Assembly (NCBI GenBank): GCA_013396635.1
Contig: WBMW01004838.1
Location: 316,587-380,586 of the forward strand
Direction of reading: 5' to 3'
DNA from: Penelope pileata
Taxonomy: Eukaryota; Chordata; Aves; Galliformes; Cracidae
DNA length: 64,000 nucleotides
Under the pieces are notes generated by a model. That model was not told the DNA's origin. It did no database searches and saw only the letters and a list, made by a program, of their open reading frames with translations. Below, one piece after another: positions 26,801-35,500 of the stretch. The position numbers were made by a program, and so were the translations under genes. The first letter of the stretch is position 1, and each line of letters opens with the position of its first letter.

Positions 26801-29800
26801 AATTGCACACAGTTACATACAGGCGTTACAGGCCAGAAAGACCTTAGTTTTGGAATCAGGTGATTCCAGCATCTTATGAAATAATTTAAGTCAAGGACTA
26901 AGGCTTTGTCTCTTACTGCTTTAAAAAAAGCTCATTGCAGAGTATTACTAATGTCAAAATTTGCAAATATTCGGGAACAGTAACTCAGAAGGCTGTTAGC
27001 TTCTCCAGACATGTTGCTGGGGCAATAACTGCAGTAGTAACAGCATTTGGGGTGTGAGGACCAGATGTGGGATGGAGGGCTCAGCCCATGAGCAAAGATG
27101 TGTGGCAGATGGAAAGAAAGGAAGAGATTTGCCAGGTATCAAGCCAAGCAGCCGGTAGTGAGCTGGAGGGAGGCCTCTGTCATGGCAGGAGGGGTAAGGG
27201 GCTCTGCAGCTGGGGGCTGTGTTTGGGGGTAGGGGTGTCACTACTTTGCAAAAAGTGGCCCTGCCAAAAACCTGACTTGAGTCTCCCTGCTTTTTCCTGC
27301 CCAAGATACCTTTCTTGTCTTCTAACAGTTGTTTGCAAGGGCTCAAGGGGAAACCCAGTGTCTGAGGGTTCATGGAGACTTTTCTTGCTTTTGCCTGTGG
27401 TGGTATTTGGACAGAGTGTGTGCTGCTGCTGTGCTTTGTGTGGTATGACAAAGCTTTGTCTGAGCCTGTTTAAGATGACAAAACTGAAAGATATTGGCTT
27501 TGAGAGACAGCACATACAGATCTGCATTTGTATTTGATAATCCTGATTTGTCCTAGTTAGCTTCAGAGAGAGAGGGAGGCAGGGCAGACTTCAGCTACAG
27601 CAGTCTAACAAGAAAATACTGCATTAATTTAGGCCCAGCAGGGAATGTATTAGAGAGAGTCTTTGTTCTTCTGTTCTGTTGGTAAGAAAATACCATGCGC
27701 TGCATGAGTAAGATGCATACAATAACTGCCTGTGTCCTAATCAGATCTGTCTCTTCTCTCTTCATGTGTTTCTTTATCATTCTTTATATTGTTCTACTTG
27801 AGACAGACCTCTGAGCATCAGGGCTTGCCACTAGGAGAGGGGATTCACAACAGACTTGTGTCAGAAATAGAACCAAACGTTACTAGAAACTGCCCTGCTG
27901 TTAGACACATGCCATGCTCTGGGATAGCAGGCTTTACTGCTGGTTATACAGAACAGTAATCAGCAGCATATAAATGGGCTAACTGTTCCCATTTTCCCAG
28001 GATGCGTTGAAATCCACCACAGGAGTGTGGCAGTAAGCTATAATTGGAATGGCATGCTCCCTCTGCTAAGGGAAGTAGCTGGGTTCCTGCCTGCCCGATC
28101 ACGGCTGGATCATTTGACAGCAGCCATCCATCTTCAGGTGAAGAGGAAACTGGTGCATTGAATTAATTTCTGGTAGCTTTCAAGATCTTAGCTTTTGGCA
28201 AGCAGCAGCTCTCTTGAGCCTAAAAGCAGCATCTGGGGCAGATCAGAGGTTTGGGGTTCTGTATGTGGTGGCTCTTCACAGGGTATTTGGACATCTTCTC
28301 TCTGATGGCCACTGTTCTTCTCAAGTTTCAGGTTGTCTCCTTGAAGTTGCTGCAGTCATAACACAGAAGTCATTTTGGCATTTTTGGAGTATGTTTTCAT
28401 TTTTCTTGGATTATATTTGCTGGTGGATGTTAAACTGCTGCAAGAACCTCATCACCTACCTCCTATTTTCTTTGGTAAACTGTAAGCATTGTAGGGTCCA
28501 GAGCTTTTCTGGGGCCTTCGTGACAGCTCTAGGTGAGATGATGTGGCAACGTTAGGAAACTTAGAGATGTTACATACTCTTACACAGAAAGCTTTGTTCT
28601 GGAGTACTTATGAGCTACTGTGGCTTCCTTTTTGCTCCTAACTTGATGCAGTTAATGTGCCTTTTGATAATTTCTTCTTTATTTAAGACAGGAAGCCGAT
28701 CTAAAAGTTTTATCACATTGTCAACATAGCTGTGACTCACCTATTTAGAATATGACTGCTCCCTCCATAAAGGCTCAAACGCTGCATGCAGTAGCAAATG
28801 GTGGTTCTGCCTTGCCCACAGTACTACTTGACTGTAAGGCAATATATGGGTTTTTAGGTTTGTCTCTCCTGTTGTTTCCAAAGAGGAGAGCATATTTTCC
28901 TGTGGCTTGCTCTGTGGGCTGTTACCTCTCCTGCTTATGGTAGCTTAATGACTCATTGGCTATGACAACCAAAGATGTGGCATAAGTCAATAGCTGGAAA
29001 ATGTGTTTGTTACTTTAGATTTAGCAGCTGGAGATGAGCAGGACAGGCTGTCAAATGCAACCAACCTTCTTTGGCAGTAGCTGATGCGTGACCTTCGTTC
29101 ATTTTGTAGAAAAAATGGTCACTATGAGGAAATCTCTGGGAACTAAATTAGATGAGAAACTTTAAAGCAAGGTGTCAAAAGTTCAGCTGAAGTTAATTCT
29201 CTCCACAACTAGTCTCATTGAAAGCATTAATATTGATTTTGCTAAGTGGTTCAAAGTCTAGATGCTGAAAATAATGGTTTTTTGCCATAGAGGTGTGTAC
29301 CACAGAGTGTACCATAGATGTGTGAAATTGTCTCATGCTCTTCCTTACCATTTCCATTTTAAAACTTACTAAATACTCTCCTCCCTCTGAAATGAGGTAA
29401 AGTTAAGCCAGAACCACCTAAGAGGTCACATAGAGAAAGAAAGTTTTAATCCACTACAATGGAGTGGAGAATGAAACAGATTCAGCAATTTTAGTTCATG
29501 AAGGGGCCAAAACTTTTAAAAAGTTTTATAAGTACAGAAATAAAGCAAATCTACATATGCACTCACATCCATGCTACCTTGATTCCGATGATAGTTTCAG
29601 TTTGTTAGGATCCAAAGCCAGAAATATGGCTGTCAGCATCTGACCCTTCCCCTGGAGTAAGTAAACTACACCAGATGAGTACAGCAGCCAGGCTATGGCA
29701 CTAAGATGGCTTGGACAGAACAAATAAAAAATGTTTTCAAGTCAAATTCTTAAGTTCTTTGATTGTTTGCCCATTAGCAATTTATGCAACAAAAGATCAG

Positions 29801-32800
29801 AGGGGAGTTGGTGTCATGTGGCTTTAAATAATTTAGAAGCAGAAGCAATTGCTGGAGACTGCTTGAGGAAATAAATAAATAAGTCAAAGAGAAGCATCTG
29901 GCTCAATCTGTCTGCCAAAAACCAAAGAATAATAGAAAAATAACCTTCTTTCACCAAGTGTCTAGCAGAACATTTGCCCTGAAGATGCATGAGTTGAGAA
30001 TTTCTGCACTTTTCTTTGCCAGCTGAAGCTATCAGATTACTTATGTCCTTCAACTAAGGGATATACAGTATAGGGTTAGGGTTAGCAAGGAAAAGGGACC
30101 AGCAACGTTGGTTGATGAAGAAAGCAGAAAGTGATGTGCTGTGAAATTAGTGCCGCAATGATGACGAATTAGCAGGATTGTTTACAAGCTGATATTGCTG
30201 ATTTATCAGAGGATTAAAAAAAAAAAGAAAGGGAAAAGGATTTTTAGAGAAATACTATATTTCATCTCTCAGCAAATAGGAGAAAGGATGTGATGGGCTG
30301 AATGCGTGAGGGGGACACCAAGAAGGCAGAAACTATTCAACATGAACTGACAAGTCATCAGGAAACAGTAATCTAACCAGTCTATCATTCTCTACTTTTT
30401 TTTTAAGCACTGAAAAGTTCCCTCAAAGTGGAGTTTAACATGGGTTAACAGCTATACTATGCTATCTGAACAGAGCGGATTCTGCACCAGAATAAACTTG
30501 TTGATTTCAAGGTATTTTTTGCTGAGATCCAAATCTGAGCTCACAAGTTTAAAAAGAAACACAAATGAGGTTTTCTCTATCAGTAAATGCAATCCAGTGC
30601 AAGTTCATACTGAAGTGGACGGTGCTGCTCTCTCCTACTTCACCAATATAGGGCAGGAAAAAACTTCATAGTGAACATATTCAATTTAAATTTGTTCTCT
30701 TTAGGAAGAGGCATTGACATGTAAAAACAGTTCCCTCGGGGGGACCAGAGGAGCCTGCTGCTATGTCTAGCAGAAGACATTAATTAAAGCAAATGATTGC
30801 CCATATCACTAAATGCTATCTGTTTGTTTTTAAATCTGTAGGTAGATAAAACTGTAAGAAAGAGTACAGCCAGTTTCCTGTGTAGGTTCTGCAGTTTGAA
30901 ACGAGCGCTGATCGGTTCCTTCTCTCCCCGAAAATTCAGCTTCAGCCTACCTTCAGATGAAAAAAAGGCCAAAAAAAACCCAAAGTCAAATGTGATTTGG
31001 GAAATCTGTTTCCCTCTGACTGATAGTCAAAAATTCCATGTGCCCTGAACATGTTTTGTAAAGACTAAGGAATATCCTTCAAGATTTAACTTCGGTGGTC
31101 CTGAAGATCTCGCTGAAATTTCATGTTATTTACTCCTGTGCATAGAAAACACTCCTTAACGGTGGATGCTTTCCAGATCCTTTCTAAGAACCTTCCACCT
31201 TGCTAGCAGCCTTTTCTGCTTTGTCAAGAAATCTCCATTTTCAAGCAGCAGGCAGCTCTGAAATCTTTGAGATCCTCATCTAAGCACAGAGCTTTGTTAC
31301 TCACTGAGAGTACTGGTCTGGCTATTCTGGCTGAAACAAAAGCAGCTGTTCTGGCCTAACTAAAATTTTAAGATAGAGATGTAAAAGTATTTGTAGAAGG
31401 TTTTTTGTGCACCTGCAGCAGCAATCGCCTGATTTGTTTGCCCTATGAAGAGGGCCCCATTTGAATGCTACCTCATAGGAATGTTTTCATGGTGAATTAA
31501 CACAAGCTTAGGTGAATGGTCCAGAGGCAGGTGCTGGTAGCTGCACTGAAGAGTTACGTTTTGTAGTCTCTGACTGCATTGCACTTTGCACTTTCAGGCA
31601 GATGTCTGACAATCAAAAACCATTGAAATCTGCTCAGGGCAGTTGATGTCATTGCCTTCCTGTCTTTCCCTTCCCATAGAATTGCCTTTTAAAATGTAGC
31701 TGGAAAGATCAAAAGCATTGTTATTGTAAAGATCACTGTGAAATTAAAAGGGATAGGAATTGGCCACTTGTGTAGCAGATTCTTTCCATGTCTCTGCATA
31801 GACTTGCCAATTACAGTTCTCTTTTCTCAGTCAGAGATGTTAACCTGCGTTGCTTTTATCTTAGGATCCCTGCCCAGGTTTCTAAAGTGATTTGTGGCCA
31901 TTTGAGATCTTCCTTCATTTTTGTCACTTGTTCCTGGGAGGAAGACTGGCACTGATGGGAAATGTCTTGCTATTTATAGGCTGTCTCGGTGTTATGTCTC
32001 CTGCGGTTACGTAGAGGAGGCAGCATACTGTCTATTTACTTTACTTCTAGACCACCCGTCTCTTAGCCTGCGTTTCTTGCTATGGACTTGCTGCTGAGAA
32101 TTTTCGTCTGATTTCTTTTAGATGACTTTTCTTTTTTCCTATTTCCCCTAGTGTGTGACTTTGATCACTGGGATCTTTCTTTTAATCACCCCGCCCTTTC
32201 TTTTAATGCATGCCTTGGGGTGCTGGTACTCGAAGGCTTAGTCAGCTGTGGCTGGGTGGTACTGGGGATCCTTTCTACAGGATCCACAATATGGGGTAAG
32301 ACTGAGAGCTTGATGCATGCCTGTAACCTACCCCATTATAGAGGCAGGTCACAACTAGGGCAAGAGCTTTCATCAGGGAACTGGGACTTGCTTCTGGATA
32401 TAGAAGACTGCTATTCCTTCTCTGTCTATCTTCAGTTTCCCATCTAAGCTTCTCTGCTTCATTTATCACAGTTATATTAACTCATATTTTTAGCTTCAGT
32501 CAGATTTTTACTGCCTTATAGGAGAGGATCTGATAAACTGCAATGCAAAAGTGAACACACAGCTCCATTTTAAATGCTCAGACTGAACTCTATTATTAAT
32601 TTGCTGATAGAGGGCATTCAGTTCCAGAAATAAAGTCGTGAAGTACTTGGATAAAATTCTCCTGACCTTCTTAAATTTTACTTGATTCAAACATGGTGCA
32701 CTGATAACATCCTAGAATTTATAGTAACAACAATGGGGTGAAATCCTGATCCTCTTTAAAGAGAATCCTGATCTCTTTACCCAAAATTTCATACTGAAAA

Positions 32801-35259
32801 CCTATATTGTATCCCAAAATACGTCATTCGCTGGCATCATCAGTGGAGCAGGAGATATCATGAGAATATCTCAGATTGAAGGGACATTCAGGTTGAAAAG
32901 TTTCACTGAGATGGACTATCATTTATTTTGGGATTGGGTGCCCTCAGTAAGGTTTAGTTTCACAACTTATCATTACTGTTCTTCAGTAGTTTGTCGAGAT
33001 GTCTTCTGCGGCTGCTGGGATGTGTTATCACAGTCCCTTTACCCCACCTCTGGTCTGTGAGCCAGGAAGGTGCTCCAGCATTTTTAATCCCATACTAGCA
33101 GCCTGAAGAATGAACAACCCTGTGTTTTTGGGACGTTTTTTCTCTCAAAATATCCAAAATGTATGGGCACTTGCCTAGTACTTACACTGTGCTTGCTGCT
33201 ATTACAGTTTTCATGAGGTTGGTTGGGAAAGGGTCTTGTCAAAACTGGGCATGTGTCTTTTCCCTCCTGGGTATCCATAGCTGATGGGACATAGCTAAAG
33301 AATAAAAGCTATGTTCTGCACATCTAATTATGGTTGAGAGTGAAATGAAGTGGGGAAAAACTTCCCCCTTCTGAAAGTGTGATCAGTGCCTTTGTCACAA
33401 TTGCAAGCTGGCCAGTGAGCTCAGAGTATTCCCCATCCAGGGGGCATTCTATAAATTTTTGGGCTTAGCCCACCAGAAAAACCTTTAATTTTTTGCTTTG
33501 TGAAAGCTAACAGAGTATGAGCTGGATCAGCTGTGGTGCAGGTGGTGCATCCTGTTCTGAAGCTACCGGTAACCTCTGGAAAAAGCAGGGCAGAACATTG
33601 TCACAGCAGCTGTGAGTGTTGCCACAACTGAATCTGCCAAAGCTGTAAGGGGAAGAGGAATCAGGCTTCAAACAAGGAATCTAATTTAATTCTTGCATTA
33701 TTTCCATGTCTGTGTAATCCTCTCATCTCCTCTAGTTGTGCCTAGGAGAACAGAAAACCACTCTTGTGCTGGGACCTGACTTGAGGTTTCTGGCTTGTTG
33801 TGCTTCTCAAGCTGTGAACTCCTCCTGAATGAATGTACCTGTTAGCTTTGTGTGCATGGCAAACCAAACAAGTGACATGTAAGCTCTAAACAAATGCATT
33901 TTGTTCGTCAGTCCAGCGGTGTGCATAGTAAGAAGCAATGCCTGACTGACACGTGCCCAGCAGACAAATTTCATCGTCATTTGAATCAACTCAAATTGAA
34001 GCCTATGCCACTGTGTTAAGGCATCTTGTGCTAACTGAGAGCTGCAGAGGGAACAGAATTGGTTTATATAATGAATTCTTATTAAAATAAAGGTAATACC
34101 AAAGGTCACGCTCAATACCTAATTAAATATTTTCCTAATGCAGTATACCCATTATAATATGTGCAGCCTGACTTTGTTCTCCTCAGAGCAGGCCAGTAAA
34201 GAATTGCATTGCAAATATTTATTTACCTCTCTTGTCCCTCTCTGGCTTTATTTTAATGGGTGTGCAAAACTGCATGAAAGCTACAGGGGAGAAAAAGCCC
34301 CCCGGGAAAGCCTTTGTATCTGGATGAATTGGAAAAACAAACTCTAGCGTGCTCATTTGCCATGAATCACTTTTCACATCACGTGCGGAAAATGAATGAG
34401 GCGTCTGTGAATCTAATTCCCTTTGTCCCAGTTGTAAAGCAGATCAGCACAATAGGAGAGGCACAAGGCCAGCAAAGCGAGAGGTGGAAAGCAGGCACCA
34501 TTCAGTGAACTCATTTTCAGTCATCCCAGTGCTGCTTGCTCCTTTTCTTCTCTACAGATTTTAAGAACAAACAAACCCTATGGTCCCTGGGAAATGCCTC
34601 TGTTAAGTGCTGCTGCTGAAGGCTCGCTAAGCATGGTGGCAGCAGCTGAGAACACGATTCCTTCCTTCTGTCACACTGGGTCCCTTGTCACTCCAAGTGG
34701 GAGGACAGAAAGCACACCACCACAGCCTAACCGCACAGTAGGAAACCAACAGGTCAGGGCGCTGAGGAGTCTGCTGTCCCGGAGGTAAAAAGGAGAGAGA
34801 TGTAGGCTCCTTCTGTTATTTTTTTTTTTTTGTAACTGAGCTTCAAGATAAAAATTCTTACCATCCTTCATGCTGAACTGAATTTTTGACAGCTGTTTAA
34901 TAATCTGATCTAGGTTACATTATTTCCTCTCTATTATCTTCCATCTAAATACAGTTAGATGTGTGCATGTCAACCAAGCCAGTTACACGTGAAAGACAAA
35001 ACATTTCAGCTGCAAAACCCAGTGCTGGCTTGGGATGGTAACCCTTCCATTTATTGCCTGGTTTATAAGCTTCTTTTGCTGTATAAGAAAAATATTGTCA
35101 CCTAGCTGAAAGGAAAATGGAAATTTTAAGAATCTCACCACAGCTTTTGTAATGAATCTCCAAGTTTTCGTCTTTGCAGACCGTGTGCGTAGGCCATTCT
35201 GTGCTGGCATTGATGCAAAGCAGGACTATGATGAGGGCGAGAACATTCGATGTCTTCAT
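11726..35259 (-). CDS. LY86: LY86 (MD-1), secreted ML-domain lipid-binding co-receptor; five coding exons
   Basis: The CDS is complement(join(11726..11824,13578..13630,20606..20734,21942..22028,35139..35259)), 489 nt, 162 residues plus stop. MD-1 is a secreted beta-cup protein of the MD-2-related lipid-recognition family. It binds CD180/RP105 and modulates TLR4/MD-2 signalling in B and myeloid cells. The sequence shows a signal peptide (about residues 1-20), then EWPTH and VCKD blocks. It continues with SCDPQQDFAFSID and the late CEPGHSKLIFCG and EGPV...IPQGDY blocks, all typical of MD-1. Six mature-chain cysteines (28, 40, 53, 97, 107, 149) match the three-disulfide family pattern. Length equals the usual family length. 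LY96/MD-2 is excluded by the SCDPxQDF and YYxGPV motifs. Start is the first ATG of exon 1, in context GCCACCATGA. Chicken MD-1 was first found as a v-Myb-induced myeloid gene. Confidence 0.96.
11825..13577 (-). other. LY86: LY86 intron 4
   Basis: This phase 0 intron has a GTAAGT donor at its 13577 end and a TACAG acceptor at its 11825 end. I see no repeat or embedded gene; the short ORFs (up to about 100 codons near 12224-12532) look random. Confidence 0.85.
13578..13630 (-). CDS. LY86: LY86 coding exon 4, residues 113-130
   Basis: A 53-nt exon encodes (E)HLYYEGPVTLGLKEIPQ. It follows a TTTTTCAG acceptor and ends in CACAG before a GTAAGT donor. It enters in phase 1 and leaves in phase 0. The YYEGPV...IPQ pattern is the MD-1 strand preceding the conserved GDY/GEY motif of exon 5. 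It is too short to be found by ORF length, and was placed by family alignment and splice signals. Confidence 0.94.
15849..16150 (+). mobile_element. CR1 LINE 3' fragment, old
   Basis: This is the plus-orientation 3' UTR of CR1. It has the ggagccaggctctttccag start, the aggacaaaaggcaatgggca block, a degenerate ctggcacagggtgccaagag block and ggactaaatgacctccagag near the end. It finishes with gtggttctgtgat, a remnant of the octamer tail. It lies antisense to LY86 inside intron 3 and has no coding capacity. Confidence 0.88.
16734..16765. other. Assembly gap (32 N)
   Basis: A run of 32 undetermined bases in LY86 intron 3 abuts a CR1 3' end directly. The missing sequence probably includes the upstream part of that CR1, so the gap's nominal size should not be trusted. 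Confidence 0.99.
16766..16852 (+). mobile_element. CR1 LINE extreme 3' end with octamer tail, cut by gap
   Basis: The piece reads ggcaggggggttggaacaag, atgatctctaaggtcccttcc and accattctgtgattctatg with a further attctatg copy. This is the CR1 3' terminus plus its octamer tail in plus orientation. It looks young. Its 5' portion is hidden in the gap. Confidence 0.93.
19785..20012 (-). mobile_element. CR1 LINE 3' fragment, minus orientation
   Basis: The plus strand reads tcctgttggaaaagaccgc, aagatcacatagtccaactg, the cgcctccaggtagagtgact block and ctctgggcagcctgctccac. This is the reverse complement of a CR1 3' UTR, so the element runs in the same direction as LY86. It is moderately diverged, and the octamer tail is nearly gone. 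Confidence 0.85.
20606..20734 (-). CDS. LY86: LY86 coding exon 3, residues 70-113
   Basis: A 129-nt exon encodes (R)HSIKKLYVKVDLIINGKT, then VLSYSETLCEPGHSK and LIFCGKNKG(E). Its acceptor is CTGTGTAG and its donor is GGAG/GTAATT; both boundaries are phase 1. It holds cysteines 97 and 107, the family's small disulfide hairpin. As I recall, human MD-1 has an N-glycosylation sequon at the position of SYS, which is lost here. Confidence 0.95.
20735..21941 (-). other. LY86: LY86 intron 2
   Basis: This phase 1 intron of about 1.2 kb has a consensus GTAAGT donor and a TGTGTAG acceptor. An open frame of about 153 codons on the LY86 strand (21019-21480) lies inside. It has no recognised domain and is treated as a probable chance ORF. 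Confidence 0.85.
21942..22028 (-). CDS. LY86: LY86 coding exon 2, residues 41-70
   Basis: An 87-nt exon encodes (D)PQQDFAFSIDRCSDITTQTF, then NVRAAMVL(R). The acceptor is CCTGACAG and the donor is CTAA/GTAAGT; both ends are phase 1. The SCDPxQDF motif created across the exon 1-2 junction is a hallmark of MD-1 as opposed to MD-2. Cysteine 53 corresponds to a conserved disulfide partner. Confidence 0.95.
   Translation of the reverse strand: MPSKILLSALTVVLISQPRPLMSELQWS
24254..24309. repeat. 28-bp tandem duplication, two copies
   Basis: The unit aggattgctttaatttggat plus gtctgata is repeated immediately from 24282 with one A-to-G change and divergence in the last bases. Only two copies are present, which suggests a recent slippage or repair duplication in LY86 intron 1. 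Confidence 0.8.
24582..24620. repeat. A-rich CAA/CAAAA simple repeat
   Basis: Irregular CAA, CAAAAA and CCAA units occupy this tract. It could be the remnant of an A-rich retroposon tail, but no adjacent element is recognised. Confidence 0.6.
30071..30085. repeat. Two and a half TTAGGG telomere-type units
   Basis: The plus strand reads TAGGGTTAGGGTTAG. At this length it can arise by chance or as a repair insertion; it is not a telomere. Confidence 0.5.
35139..35259 (-). CDS. LY86: LY86 coding exon 1, residues 1-40 with signal peptide
   Basis: Exon 1 begins at an ATG in good Kozak context (GCCACCATGA, A at -3). It encodes MKTSN, the hydrophobic run VLALIIVLLCI, a likely cleavage site near residues 18-20, then EWPTHTVCKDENLEIHYKSC. 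The donor is AGCTGTG/GTGAGA, phase 1. The only N-x-S/T sequon in the protein (N17) is at the signal-peptide boundary and is probably removed. Confidence 0.95.
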
Positions 35260-35338
35260 GGTGGCAGTGGCAGTCTGCAGGATCAGTTCTTCCCGTCTCT
35301 TGCTAACCGTCTGTGGGCTAGCTGTTCCTTCCTTTCTC

Positions 35339-35344
35339 CAACGG
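35339..35344 (+). promoter_or_regulatory. Candidate Myb binding site (PyAACGG)
   Basis: CAACGG is a perfect match to the v-Myb/c-Myb consensus PyAAC(G/T)G, about 80 bases upstream of the LY86 ATG and directly beside the GGAA pair. It matters because MD-1 was first isolated in chicken as a v-Myb-regulated gene. A six-base motif alone is weak evidence. Confidence 0.4.
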
Positions 35345-35480
35345 AGACAGGAGTTGCTACATTCACCCCTGCAGAAGGGTTAAGTGAGCCAGTGCAGCCT
35401 CCAGCTTGCCCCTCAACGTGGTATAAACAAGAGGCTAACCAGAACTGGAGGGTGCTGTTTCCGTGTGCTCAGACTTCTGC

Positions 35481-35490
35481 TTTCTGTTTC
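35481..35490 (-). promoter_or_regulatory. Candidate ISRE/IRF element
   Basis: The minus strand reads GAAACAGAAA, an exact GAAANNGAAA interferon-stimulated-response core, about 225 bases upstream of the LY86 start codon. Confidence 0.4.
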
Positions 35491-35500
35491 ACGTTAGCTT

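Larger units (their letters stand above)
22029..35138 (-). other. LY86: LY86 intron 1 (about 13.1 kb)
   Basis: This phase 1 intron has donor GTGAGA and acceptor CTGACAG. It contains a 28-bp tandem duplication at 24254-24309, an A-rich CAA tract at 24582-24620 and a short TTAGGG-type motif at 30071-30085. No other gene is recognised. The ORFs inside, up to about 156 codons near 27067-27537, overlap antisense ORFs and look random. Confidence 0.8.
35260..35500 (-). promoter_or_regulatory. LY86: Putative LY86 promoter region
   Basis: This stretch just upstream of the ATG is more GC-rich than its surroundings. On the gene strand it carries a GAAAGGAAGGAA ETS/PU.1-like pair (35325-35339), a CAACGG Myb motif on the plus strand (35339-35344), a weaker TAACCG (35303-35308) and a GAAACAGAAA interferon-type element (35481-35490). 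No consensus TATA box is close to the ATG; a TTTATAC variant lies at about 35422-35428. The transcription start is not determined. Motif functions are inferred from sequence and from the known myeloid and B-cell expression of the family. Confidence 0.5.

Noticed and set aside
27067..27537. 156-codon plus ORF in LY86 intron 1
   Set aside because: It overlaps two minus ORFs, is low-complexity in cysteine and leucine, and has no domain.
11726..35259. LY96 (MD-2) as the identity of the five-exon gene
   Set aside because: The SCDPxQDF, YYxGPV and WPTH motifs and overall length fit MD-1 (LY86), not MD-2.
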